From Actinomycetota bacterium (GTDB taxonomy: Bacteria; Actinomycetota; Humimicrobiia; Humimicrobiales; Humimicrobiaceae), in the NCBI GenBank assembly GCA_014360385.1, contig JACIXO010000056.1:1-7742 (forward strand): a stretch of 7,742 bases of DNA, written 5' to 3'. Positions 1-6,486 of the stretch are shown piece after piece (within the stretch, counting starts at the first letter, position 1; each line of letters begins with the position of its first letter). The notes under the pieces are model-generated. The model did no database searches. It was not told where the DNA came from and saw nothing but the letters and a program-made list of their open reading frames with translations. Both the position numbers and the translations under genes were made by a program.

Positions 1-2346
1 CGCAGCCATAAACTCAACAGGGTAGTTGGCTTTAAGATATGCAGTCTGATATGAAATAAGAGCATAAGCAGCACTATGAGATTTGTTAAACCCATACTCA
101 GCAAAGTGGTTTATAAGTTCAAAGATTTTTTCAGAAGTCTTTCTATCAAGACCCCTTTTTATAGCTCCCTCTATAAACTTGTTCTTCTGTTTTGAGAGAA
201 CCTTTCTTTTTTTCTTGCTAATAGCATCTCGTAAAACATCAGCTTCAGCCATGCTAAACCCGGCTATTTCTGAAGCTATTCTCATAACCTGTTCCTGGTA
301 AAGTATTATGCCATAAGTGCTTTCAAGAATGGGCTTTAAACTTGGATGGATATACTGAACCTCTTTTCTTTTATTCTTTGCTTCTATAAAATCTCTTACC
401 ATACCGCTTTGAAGAGGTCCCGGTCTATAAAGAGCAAGTAGAGCAATAAGGTCTTCAAAACAGGCTGGTTTTAAATTTAAGACAAGCTCTCTCATGCCTG
501 AACTTTCAAGCTGAAAGACCCCGAGGCACTCGCCCATTCCCAGCATTTCAAATGTTTTTCTATCTTCAAGGCTTATATTATCTATGTCTATTTCTATGCC
601 TTTTGTCTTTTTTATCAAAAAAAGTGTTTTATCGATAAGTGAGAGTGTCTTAAGTCCGAGAAAATCCATTTTTAAAAGTCCAATTTCCTGGACATCTTCC
701 ATCTTATACTGGGTCACAATGTCACCATCTCCCTCTCGCTGGATGGGGGTATAGTTATAAAGGTCGTCTGAAGATATAACCACCCCGGCTGCATGAATAG
801 AATCCTGTCTTACAATACCCTCCAATGACATAGCAGTGTCTATTACTTCTCTTATTCGCTCATTACTTTCGTACACCTGCCTTAAATCAGGAACAAGATT
901 GAGTGAATCCTTTATAGTTATATCCATTTCCATAGGAATCATTTTTGCTATTCTATCTACTTCAGCATAAGGAACCTCAAGTACTCTTCCTGCATCCCTT
1001 ATTGCCTGCCTTGCCGCCATAGTTCCAAAAGTTATAAGTTGAGCTACCCTGTTAGCTCCATATTTAGAAGAAACATATTTTATTACTTCATCCCTCTTCT
1101 CATAGCAGAAATCAATATCAATATCAGGCATATTTTTTCGCTCTTCATTAAGAAACCTTTCAAAAAGAAGTCCATATCTTAAAGGCTCTATCTCAGTAAT
1201 ATCCAGTAGGTAGGAAACAATACTGCCAGCAGCTGAGCCTCTGCCAGGTCCTACTCTTATATTGTGCTCCTTGGCAAATTTGACAAAGTCCCAGACAATA
1301 AGAAAGTACTCTGCAAAACCCATCTTTTTTATTACTTCAAGTTCCTTTTTAATTCGTGCATCTATTTCCTCAGTTACTGAGGGGTATTTTCTTTTAGCAT
1401 TCTGGTAGCAAAGCTCTTCTAGATAACTGTCAGGGGTATGAGGCGGAGGAACTTCAAAAGAAGGAATAAGATTTAAGTTAAACTTTAAGTCAACATTGCA
1501 TCTTTGGGCAAGCTCAAATGTATTTTCTATAGCCTGGGGCATATCAGAAAACAAAGCCTGCATCTGATTACTATCTTTAAAATAATATTCCTGCGTAGAA
1601 AACTTAAGTCTACCAGGCTCATTTATAGTAGAGCCTGTCTGTATACAAAGAAGCACATCATGGAATCTACTATCTTCTTTCTCAAGATAGTGAACATCAT
1701 TTGTAGCTACCAGTGGTAAACCATATTTTTCTGAAAACTCAGTAAGAGCCTTATTTACTATCTTTTGCTCAGGGACTCCTGAATCCTGGATTTCAAGATA
1801 AAAATTTTCTTTTCCAAAAATTTCAATGTATTCCTGCAAAGCCTTTTCAGCATTCCCGAGCTTTCCTGCCTGTATCAGCTTTGGAATTTCTCCAGTAACA
1901 CAACCACTTAAAGCTATAAGTCCGTCTTTATATTCCCTCAGCAGTTCTTTGTCGATCCTTGGCTTATAGTAAAACCCTTCCAGAAAACTGAGGCTTACAA
2001 GCTTCATTAAATTCTTGTAGCCAGTATTATTTTCAGCAAGGATAGTTAAATGATAAGATAAGTCTTCCCTGCCTTCTCTTTCAGCATGTTTAAATTTTCT
2101 GCCTTTTGGAGCAAGATAAAATTCACAGCCTATAATAGGTTTAATTCCAGCTTTTCGAGCCTCTTTGTAAAACTCAATAACTCCATACATAACGCCATGG
2201 TCAGTAAGAGCAACTGCAGGCATTTCGTACTGACAAGCTTTTTCTATAAGTTTTTTTATCCTGACCGCACCATCAAGAAGAGAAAATTCGCTGTGGACAT
2301 GTAGGTGAATGAAGTTATTTTTCTTGAAGTTATTTTTCTCTGACAT
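1..2346 (-). CDS. dnaE: DNA polymerase III alpha subunit DnaE, N-terminal 782 residues (3' end cut by window)
   Basis: Catalytic subunit of the replicative DNA polymerase. The frame is open for 782 codons from an ATG at 2346 to the left edge. An in-frame TAA 13 codons upstream, with no ATG, GTG or TTG between, fixes the start; an AAGGA lies about 11 bases before it. The N-terminal PHP domain starts HLHVHSEFSLLDGA and keeps what appear to be all nine metal ligands: H16, H18, D25, H50 (TDHG), E75, H99, C149, D217 and H219. E. coli DnaE has lost some of these, so this PHP site may be an active metal site, possibly a proofreading exonuclease (inference). The palm carries GPGRGSAAGS at 366-375, the catalytic pair D408/D410 in PDIDIDF, and the third aspartate D561 in MDFLGLKTL. 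YQEQVM lies at 683-688 and FNKSHSAAYA from 753. The missing part, roughly 350 residues, should hold the clamp-binding, OB-fold and tau-binding regions. The extreme N terminus contains a duplicated five-residue block. Identity is secure. Confidence 0.97.
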   Translation of the reverse strand, partial: MSEKNNFKKNNFIHLHVHSEFSLLDGAVRIKKLIEKACQYEMPAVALTDHGVMYGVIEFYKEARKAGIKPIIGCEFYLAPKGRKFKHAEREGREDLSYHLTILAENNTGYKNLMKLVSLSFLEGFYYKPRIDKELLREYKDGLIALSGCVTGEIPKLIQAGKLGNAEKALQEYIEIFGKENFYLEIQDSGVPEQKIVNKALTEFSEKYGLPLVATNDVHYLEKEDSRFHDVLLCIQTGSTINEPGRLKFSTQEYYFKDSNQMQALFSDMPQAIENTFELAQRCNVDLKFNLNLIPSFEVPPPHTPDSYLEELCYQNAKRKYPSVTEEIDARIKKELEVIKKMGFAEYFLIVWDFVKFAKEHNIRVGPGRGSAAGSIVSYLLDITEIEPLRYGLLFERFLNEERKNMPDIDIDFCYEKRDEVIKYVSSKYGANRVAQLITFGTMAARQAIRDAGRVLEVPYAEVDRIAKMIPMEMDITIKDSLNLVPDLRQVYESNERIREVIDTAMSLEGIVRQDSIHAAGVVISSDDLYNYTPIQREGDGDIVTQYKMEDVQEIGLLKMDFLGLKTLSLIDKTLFLIKKTKGIEIDIDNISLEDRKTFEMLGMGECLGVFQLESSGMRELVLNLKPACFEDLIALLALYRPGPLQSGMVRDFIEAKNKRKEVQYIHPSLKPILESTYGIILYQEQVMRIASEIAGFSMAEADVLRDAISKKKRKVLSKQKNKFIEGAIKRGLDRKTSEKIFELINHFAEYGFNKSHSAAYALISYQTAYLKANYPVEFMAA
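2310..2339 (-). repeat. Perfect 15-bp tandem duplication inside the dnaE 5' end
   Basis: Two adjacent identical 15-base copies (plus-strand TGAAGTTATTTTTCT at 2310-2324 and 2325-2339) sit inside codons 3-12 of dnaE. They duplicate five codons in frame, giving the repeated KNNF in MSEKNNFKKNNFIHLHVH. They lie just before the conserved PHP start, so they lengthen a dispensable tail without shifting the frame. Confidence 0.9.
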
Positions 2347-2355
2347 CCGAATTAG

Positions 2356-2381
2356 AATCCTTGTGATGAAAATCCTTGTGA
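2356..2381 (-). repeat. 11-bp direct repeat (period 15) spanning the dnaE ribosome binding site
   Basis: AATCCTTGTGA occurs at 2356-2366 and again at 2371-2381, a 15-base period. On the dnaE sense strand each copy reads TCACAAGGATT, so the AAGGA ribosome-binding core is present twice. The copy about 11 bases from the ATG is the likely functional site; the second lies 15 bases further upstream. Confidence 0.7.
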
Positions 2382-2657
2382 CTTATGACAAAACTTGCTT
2401 TAAGAAATGTCTAATATACCCTGTATAAATATAAAGTTATAAAAAATGCCCTCTAATAAATTAAATTAAATACAACAACAAATATAACCAATTAATCAAT
2501 ATATATCAAATCTTATAAATACACAAAATTCTATATAAGTAATCTTTAATAAATTTTACTAAATTTTATAAAAAGCAAAGAAACTGGATAGGTTATTGAT
2601 TGTTTAATTAGAAATAATATAGTGAGCTATTGTTTAGTGCTCCAGAGTATAAAAGTT

Positions 2658-2767
2658 CCAAAGTTTAATGTGCTAAAAATCAAGCAAAAAGGTATAAGAC
2701 GCTATAAATACGCCAAAGTTTAGCGTGCTAAAATCTAACAAACTGGGGCATAAAATCTACTAAACAG
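2658..2767. repeat. Degenerate 55-bp-period direct repeat with an internal dyad
   Basis: The block CCAAAGTTTARYGTGCTAA recurs at 2658 and 2713, exactly 55 bases apart, and weaker similarity continues through each unit (GGTATAAGAC against GGCATAAAAT). A truncated third trace (GTTTAGTGCT, about 2632-2641) precedes them. The second copy contains the dyad TTTAGC-GT-GCTAAA at 2719-2732; in the first copy its left arm has decayed to TTTAAT. It lies downstream of larB and upstream of dnaE. Role unknown: a duplicated regulator site or a decayed intergenic repeat. Confidence 0.6.
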
Positions 2768-2804
2768 GAGCAATAAGACTAAAGAATACTATAGTAGTTA
2801 AGTT

Positions 2805-3647
2805 CTAGACCTTTTCGCCATAAACAATTCTATTCACTATCCCTGCAAGATAACCCGCACCAAACCCGTTATCTATATTCACCACAGCTACACCCGGGCT
2901 ACAAGTATTAAGCATAGTTAAAAGCTGGGAAAGGCCACCAAAACTTGCTCCATAACCGACACTTGTTGGAACCCCAATAACTGGACATCTTACAAGCGAT
3001 GCCACAACTCCTGGCAGTGCTCCCTCCATCCCTGCAACAACAACTATAACATTAGAATTTAAAAGTTCATCTTTGTAACTTAAAAGCCTGTGGATTCCAG
3101 CCACGCCGACATCATAGATTTTCCTTACCTTATTCTCCATCAAATAGCTCGTTACAGCCGCCTCCTCAGCCACAGGAATGTCAGAGGTTCCTGCTGAAAC
3201 AACAGTAATACCCTCTTTAAGTTTTTCCTCAGGGATATCAAGAGGAGTGTATATAAGGTTCGCCTCTTCATTAAACTTAAGGTTATCAACCTCCTCGCAT
3301 AATAGCTGGTAAGTCTGTTTATCAGTCCTGGTAATTAAAAGTATAGAAGAGTACTTAAGTATCTTTTTAGCTATCTTTACTACCTGCTCAGGGGTTTTGT
3401 TTTTCCCATATATGACTTCTGGAAAGCCTCTTCTTAAAACCCGATGGTGATCTACCTTAGCAAAACCAAGATCTTCAAAATAAAACTCACTTATTTTAGA
3501 GATTACACTATCTTTATCTAATTTCCCTTCCTTATACTTATCGAGTAACTCAGAGATAATATTAGTTATATTAGTTACACTAGTTACATTAGTTACATTT
3601 CTTTCAGAAAAAGTGTTGTTACCCATCTCTAATAAATCTAACCTCAA
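2805..3647 (-). CDS. larB: LarB, pyridinium-3,5-biscarboxylic acid mononucleotide synthase
   Basis: LarB carboxylates the pyridine ring of nicotinic acid adenine dinucleotide and cleaves its phosphoanhydride, giving P2CMN plus AMP, the first step to the nickel-pincer cofactor of lactate racemase-type enzymes. Numbered from the TTG at 3647 (280 aa), the family's N-terminal signature is at 59-80 (DLGFAKVDHHR, then RRGFPEVIYG). The PurE-like C-terminal domain runs from about 148 (VVSAGTSDIPVAEEA) through GMEGALPGVVASL and CPVIGVPTSVGYGASFGGLS, with a conserved Cys at 221, to NIDNGFGAGYLA near 258-269. The start is uncertain: TTG at 3647 lacks an SD, while ATG at 3626 (273 aa) has GAGG 15 bases upstream, overlapping the TTG. 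A repetitive NVT-rich segment precedes the conserved core. Such proteins are often mislabelled PurE-related. No larA, larC or larE is in the window. Stop is TAG. Confidence 0.93.
   Translation of the reverse strand: MRLDLLEMGNNTFSERNVTNVTSVTNITNIISELLDKYKEGKLDKDSVISKISEFYFEDLGFAKVDHHRVLRRGFPEVIYGKNKTPEQVVKIAKKILKYSSILLITRTDKQTYQLLCEEVDNLKFNEEANLIYTPLDIPEEKLKEGITVVSAGTSDIPVAEEAAVTSYLMENKVRKIYDVGVAGIHRLLSYKDELLNSNVIVVVAGMEGALPGVVASLVRCPVIGVPTSVGYGASFGGLSQLLTMLNTCSPGVAVVNIDNGFGAGYLAGIVNRIVYGEKV
3561..3599 (-). repeat. In-frame 9-bp tandem repeat at the larB 5' end
   Basis: About four 9-base units, plus-strand consensus AYTAGTTAY (3561-3569, 3570-3578, 3579-3587, 3588-3596, plus a partial), lie inside larB. 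On the coding strand they give NVT-NVT-SVT-NIT followed by NII at residues 17-31. The period is a multiple of three, so copy-number change would alter length without breaking the frame. They lie before the conserved LarB region. Confidence 0.85.
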
Positions 3648-3680
3648 TTAAGTAATTTATATAACCCCCAAAATCTATAA

Positions 3681-3697
3681 TAGTCTAAAATAGACTA
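3681..3697. promoter_or_regulatory. Inverted repeat upstream of larB, possible operator or weak hairpin
   Basis: A perfect 7-base inverted repeat, TAGTCTA-AAA-TAGACTA, lies between hppA and larB, 34 bases before the TTG start and 55 before the ATG. On the larB sense strand it overlaps the start of a TATTAT that could be a -10 element, although no good -35 is seen. The stem is AT-rich with no T-run, so an operator is as likely as a terminator for hppA. Function is inferred from position only. Confidence 0.45.
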
Positions 3698-3801
3698 AAA
3701 AACTACCGTAAACTATATATGAACAGGAAATAAATAACAGAAATAAATAGAAATATAAAATAGAAATAAATTTAACAAAAATATAACAATCGAGAAATAC
3801 A

Positions 3802-3813
3802 TTAACCAGTTAA
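3802..3813. other. Short dyad just after the hppA stop codon
   Basis: TTAAC-CA-GTTAA forms a 12-base dyad directly after the hppA TAA. The stem is only five weak pairs and no U-tract follows, so it is not a credible intrinsic terminator; it is recorded as the only symmetry at the hppA 3' end. Confidence 0.3.
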
Positions 3814-3814
3814 A

Positions 3815-5944
3815 TTAAAAATGGAAAAGCTTTCCATACAAATCTACTACCAGTACAGCAGTCTCGATAGATACAACACTAATAAGTTTTATTAATATAT
3901 TCATAGAAGGTCCTGCAGTATCCTTCAAGGGATCACCAACAGTATCTCCTACCACTGAAGCTGCGTGCTCAGGTGTTCCACTTCTACCTTCTTCCTCGAT
4001 TTTCTTCTTAGCATTATCCATTGAGCCACCAGCATTTGCCATAAATATAGCCTGGGCAAAACCCGAGACAAGTGTACCAATAATAAGAGCCACCACTCCA
4101 CCTGGTCCGAGCAATATTCCAACTACAGTAGGAATCACAAAGATTGCTACACCTGGAGCAATTATCCCTCCCTGAGCTGTTTTAGTAAGCATAGTTATAA
4201 ATGCTCTGGGATCTCCTTTTGACTTCCCAGAAGCTATATCCTTAATTTGCTTCCTGGCTTCAATGGCAACTCTATTTGCGCCCCTACCCACTGCACGCAA
4301 AAGCATGGAAGTAAAAAAGTATGGCATTATTACTCCTATAAACAATCCTGCCAAAACTTTCGGATCTCTCATAAAATCCAAAAGAACATTTGTAGTCAGT
4401 AACTCAATCTTAGAAAAGTACGACTGGCCCAGTGCTAAAGCAGTAAGAGCAGCACTACCTATTAAAAGTCCTTTTCCGATAGCGGCAGTTGTATTACCAA
4501 CAGCATCCAGTTTATCAGTTGTTTTTCTTACTTCAGGTGGAAGTTCTGCCATCTCAGCTATCCCACCTGCATTGTCAGCAACTGGTCCATACACATCAAT
4601 TGTTATGGCAAAAGGCGAAGTTGAAAGCATCGCTACAGCAGAAATCGCTACTCCATACAGTCCCATTTTTGGATTTGAAGTCCCGCCAGAAATATAGAAA
4701 CTTAGAATCATAATTCCAATCACAGTAAGTGCAGGAAGAATAGTGCTCTCCATTCCATAAGCAATACCAGTAACAACTACTGTGGCAGGTCCACTTTTAG
4801 AACTCTCATTAGTGGCCCTTGTAGGTCTGTACTTGGAATCAGTATATACAAGAGTAAAAAGCCCAATCAGAAACCCAGCTATTAGTCCCCCAACTGAAGA
4901 ATAAAACAAAAAATTGTATTGCGGTCCCATTACAAATCTAACAACAAAAAAGCTCAAAATTGCAACACCAATTACTGTCATTAAAAGACCTGAAAGAGTA
5001 GTTCCTGTCAAAAGGCTTACAGTTGCATTCTCTTTGTATCTACTAACCAAAAGCTTGATGATAAAAATCGCAATAATTGAAGCTATAGCACCAGCCGTCG
5101 ATATTAACATAGGCAGAATTATGCTATTTACCATAAGCTTACTTCCAGCAAATGATAGAAAGCCCAAAAACTCAGCAGCAATTATTGATCCCACCCAGGA
5201 CTCAAGACTATCAGCCATCATTCCGCCTACATCACCAACATTATCTCCAATATTATCAGCAATAGCAGCAGGATTTCTGTAATCATCTTCTCTCAAACCT
5301 GACTCCACCTTTCCAACATAATCTGCACCCATATCAGCAGACTTTGTAAAAATCCCGCCTCCTGTTCTCATAAAGAATGCTGCAAAACTTGCTCCTATAG
5401 TAAAGGTAACAAGAACATTCACCACCATGTTAAGATTCTGAGTAAGATCTGCAGAAGTCCTCCCATACCACCAGAAAAGAGTATTAAACCAGAAGCATGT
5501 ATCAAAAAGTGCCACTACTCCAAGAAGAAGTCCAGCAACAGAACCTGCTGTAAAGGCTATATTCATTGCTTCCCCAAGCCCTTTTTCCTTTGCAGCCCAG
5601 GTAACTCTGGCATTTGATGTTGTAGAAATCCACATGCCAATATAACCAATAAGAAGGCTAAACCCCATACCAGTAGCAAAAGCTGGAATCGAAGGAAAAT
5701 AAAGATACCCAAATTTAACCATAATTCCAAAAATGGCTATAAGAACAATGAAGAATATCCCCATTACTTTTGCCTGCTGGTTAAGATAGGCTCTACTTCC
5801 AATAAAGATTGCATCAGAGATTTCCCTCATTCTTTGGGTGCCCCGGCTTTTCCTACTCACAAGGAAGGCAAATATTAAAGCAGTCATAAGAGAGATAAAA
5901 GAGCCTATAAAAGGAACAAATCTTATAAAAAGAGTACTAGCCAC
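3815..5944 (-). CDS. hppA: Membrane-bound K+-dependent ion-pumping pyrophosphatase, predicted Na+-translocating
   Basis: Integral membrane pump (709 aa, hydrophobic throughout; the family has about 16 helices) that hydrolyses pyrophosphate and exports Na+ and/or H+. The start is GTG, with a strong GAAGGGGGG ribosome binding site five bases before it. Catalytic motifs are GGGIFTKSADMGADYVGKVE (195-214), EDDYRNPAAIADNIGDNVGD (219-238, with D230/D234/D238), YGPVADNAGGIAEMAELPPE (452-471), and a C-terminal block with GDTVGDPLKDTAGPS ending in NILIK (D671, K674, D675, N682, K686). GNTTAAIGKG at 483-492 has A487 and G490, where K+-independent enzymes have Lys and Thr, which indicates K+ dependence. 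The gate segment ADSLES places Glu at 248 with D245 three residues before, as in Thermotoga-type Na+-PPases and not shifted as in plant H+-PPases; Na+ transport is therefore predicted, not proven. Y222 replaces the usual Pro in EDDPRNPA. First of three co-oriented genes. Confidence 0.96.
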   Translation of the reverse strand: MASTLFIRFVPFIGSFISLMTALIFAFLVSRKSRGTQRMREISDAIFIGSRAYLNQQAKVMGIFFIVLIAIFGIMVKFGYLYFPSIPAFATGMGFSLLIGYIGMWISTTSNARVTWAAKEKGLGEAMNIAFTAGSVAGLLLGVVALFDTCFWFNTLFWWYGRTSADLTQNLNMVVNVLVTFTIGASFAAFFMRTGGGIFTKSADMGADYVGKVESGLREDDYRNPAAIADNIGDNVGDVGGMMADSLESWVGSIIAAEFLGFLSFAGSKLMVNSIILPMLISTAGAIASIIAIFIIKLLVSRYKENATVSLLTGTTLSGLLMTVIGVAILSFFVVRFVMGPQYNFLFYSSVGGLIAGFLIGLFTLVYTDSKYRPTRATNESSKSGPATVVVTGIAYGMESTILPALTVIGIMILSFYISGGTSNPKMGLYGVAISAVAMLSTSPFAITIDVYGPVADNAGGIAEMAELPPEVRKTTDKLDAVGNTTAAIGKGLLIGSAALTALALGQSYFSKIELLTTNVLLDFMRDPKVLAGLFIGVIMPYFFTSMLLRAVGRGANRVAIEARKQIKDIASGKSKGDPRAFITMLTKTAQGGIIAPGVAIFVIPTVVGILLGPGGVVALIIGTLVSGFAQAIFMANAGGSMDNAKKKIEEEGRSGTPEHAASVVGDTVGDPLKDTAGPSMNILIKLISVVSIETAVLVVDLYGKLFHF

Positions 5945-5956
5945 AATCCCCCCTTC
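5945..5956 (-). promoter_or_regulatory. hppA ribosome binding site with a G6 run
   Basis: On the minus strand GAAGGGGGGATT precedes the GTG start. AAGGGG gives near-ideal SD spacing of about five bases and supports the GTG as the start. The six-G homopolymer stands out in AT-rich surroundings. Confidence 0.8.
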
Positions 5957-5972
5957 TTATTGTTAACAATAA
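5957..5972. promoter_or_regulatory. Perfect 16-bp palindrome abutting the hppA ribosome binding site
   Basis: TTATTGTTAACAATAA is a perfect palindrome with no spacer and ends exactly where the hppA SD begins. Without a loop it suits a dimeric DNA-binding repressor better than an RNA hairpin. Regulator unknown; role inferred from symmetry and position. Confidence 0.5.
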
Positions 5973-6171
5973 AAATAACTCTAAAAATAATTAGTTATTG
6001 CTGAATAATTCATTATTTTCAAAAAATTAGTAGTTTTTTGCACACAATTTCTCTTAAGATCTAGAAATTTAGTTAATTGTTCAGTAAGAACTAATTAAAA
6101 AATCTAAAATAATTAAATAATTTCCGTTTAGCTATTATGATCTACAGGTCTTAAGCCAGTATTCAGTTATG

Positions 6172-6299
6172 TGGTAGTCACATTTTATCCATTTTATCTT
6201 AGTCACATATTGTATATTACGATAGTTAAGTCTCATATTATGATAGCTTGATAGTTAAGCTTTAAGTTAATAACGTTTTCTATCAAACGATAACTACCA
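6172..6299. repeat. Cluster of short direct and inverted repeats
   Basis: Within about 130 bases: TAGTCACAT at 6175-6183 and 6200-6208; a tandem CATTTTATC at 6181-6189 and 6190-6198; GATAGTTAAG at 6221-6230 and 6250-6259; ATATTAYGATAG twice, 21 bases apart, near 6214 and 6235; and the outer inverted pair TGGTAGT (6172-6178) with ACTACCA (6293-6299). The outer arms could close a loop around the cluster, but no known RNA family was recognised. Confidence 0.5.
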
Positions 6300-6457
6300 A
6301 GGCATAAACTTCAGCTAATTTTATTAAAAAGTAAGTTAATTATCAACAGAAATTTTAAGATTGTCATTTAAAAGCTATTAAATGTATCCTTTCGCAAAGA
6401 ATTTCACAAAGTATTTATGATATAAAATCCACCACAATCACTCATATATAGCAAATC

Positions 6458-6486
6458 TTGACATTTATATGATTACAATATATCAT
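6458..6486 (+). promoter_or_regulatory. Sigma-70-type promoter of the toxin-antitoxin module
   Basis: TTGACA (6458-6463, consensus -35) is followed after exactly 17 bases by TATCAT (6481-6486, five of six matches to the -10). Transcription should start near 6493, about 24 bases before the antitoxin ATG at 6517. This rules out the in-frame ATG at 6469, which lies in the promoter spacer, as a start from this promoter. Confidence 0.8.

Larger units (their letters stand above)
2347..2804. other. AT-rich intergenic region between larB and dnaE
   Basis: 458 bases without a supportable gene. The part next to dnaE (2400-2580) is very AT-rich low-complexity sequence, including a 10-base near-tandem TAAATTTTAY at 2550-2569. 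It should contain the dnaE promoter, but no convincing -35/-10 pair was found; a TATATT about 70 bases upstream of dnaE lacks a good -35. The part next to larB (2630-2770) holds a degenerate repeat described separately. No GC-rich hairpin with a T-run was seen after larB. Confidence 0.7.
5945..6457. other. Divergent intergenic region between hppA and the toxin-antitoxin module
   Basis: About 510 AT-rich bases with no supportable gene on either strand. It must carry the hppA promoter (minus), but no clear -35/-10 pair was found. It holds the 16-bp palindrome, a cluster of short repeats at 6172-6300, and a 7-base inverted repeat CATTTAA-6 nt-TTAAATG at 6365-6384. No transposase remnant or attachment site was recognised. 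Confidence 0.6.

Noticed and set aside
83..301. 72-codon plus-strand open frame
   Set aside because: Antisense to conserved dnaE codons. The frames at 1504-1719 and 2086-2304 are likewise antisense shadows of dnaE.
2400..2440. dnaE promoter around the TATATT on the minus strand
   Set aside because: No acceptable -35 was found at 16-18 bases from it, and the region is so AT-rich that -10-like hexamers are expected by chance.
3802..3813. Intrinsic terminator after hppA
   Set aside because: The TTAAC/GTTAA stem is five weak pairs and no U-tract follows on the hppA strand.
4263..4697. 144-codon open frame on the plus strand
   Set aside because: It lies wholly inside hppA on the opposite strand, has no recognisable domain, and is explained by the composition of the hppA codons. 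The overlapping frames at 4489-4713 and 4914-5282 are rejected for the same reason.
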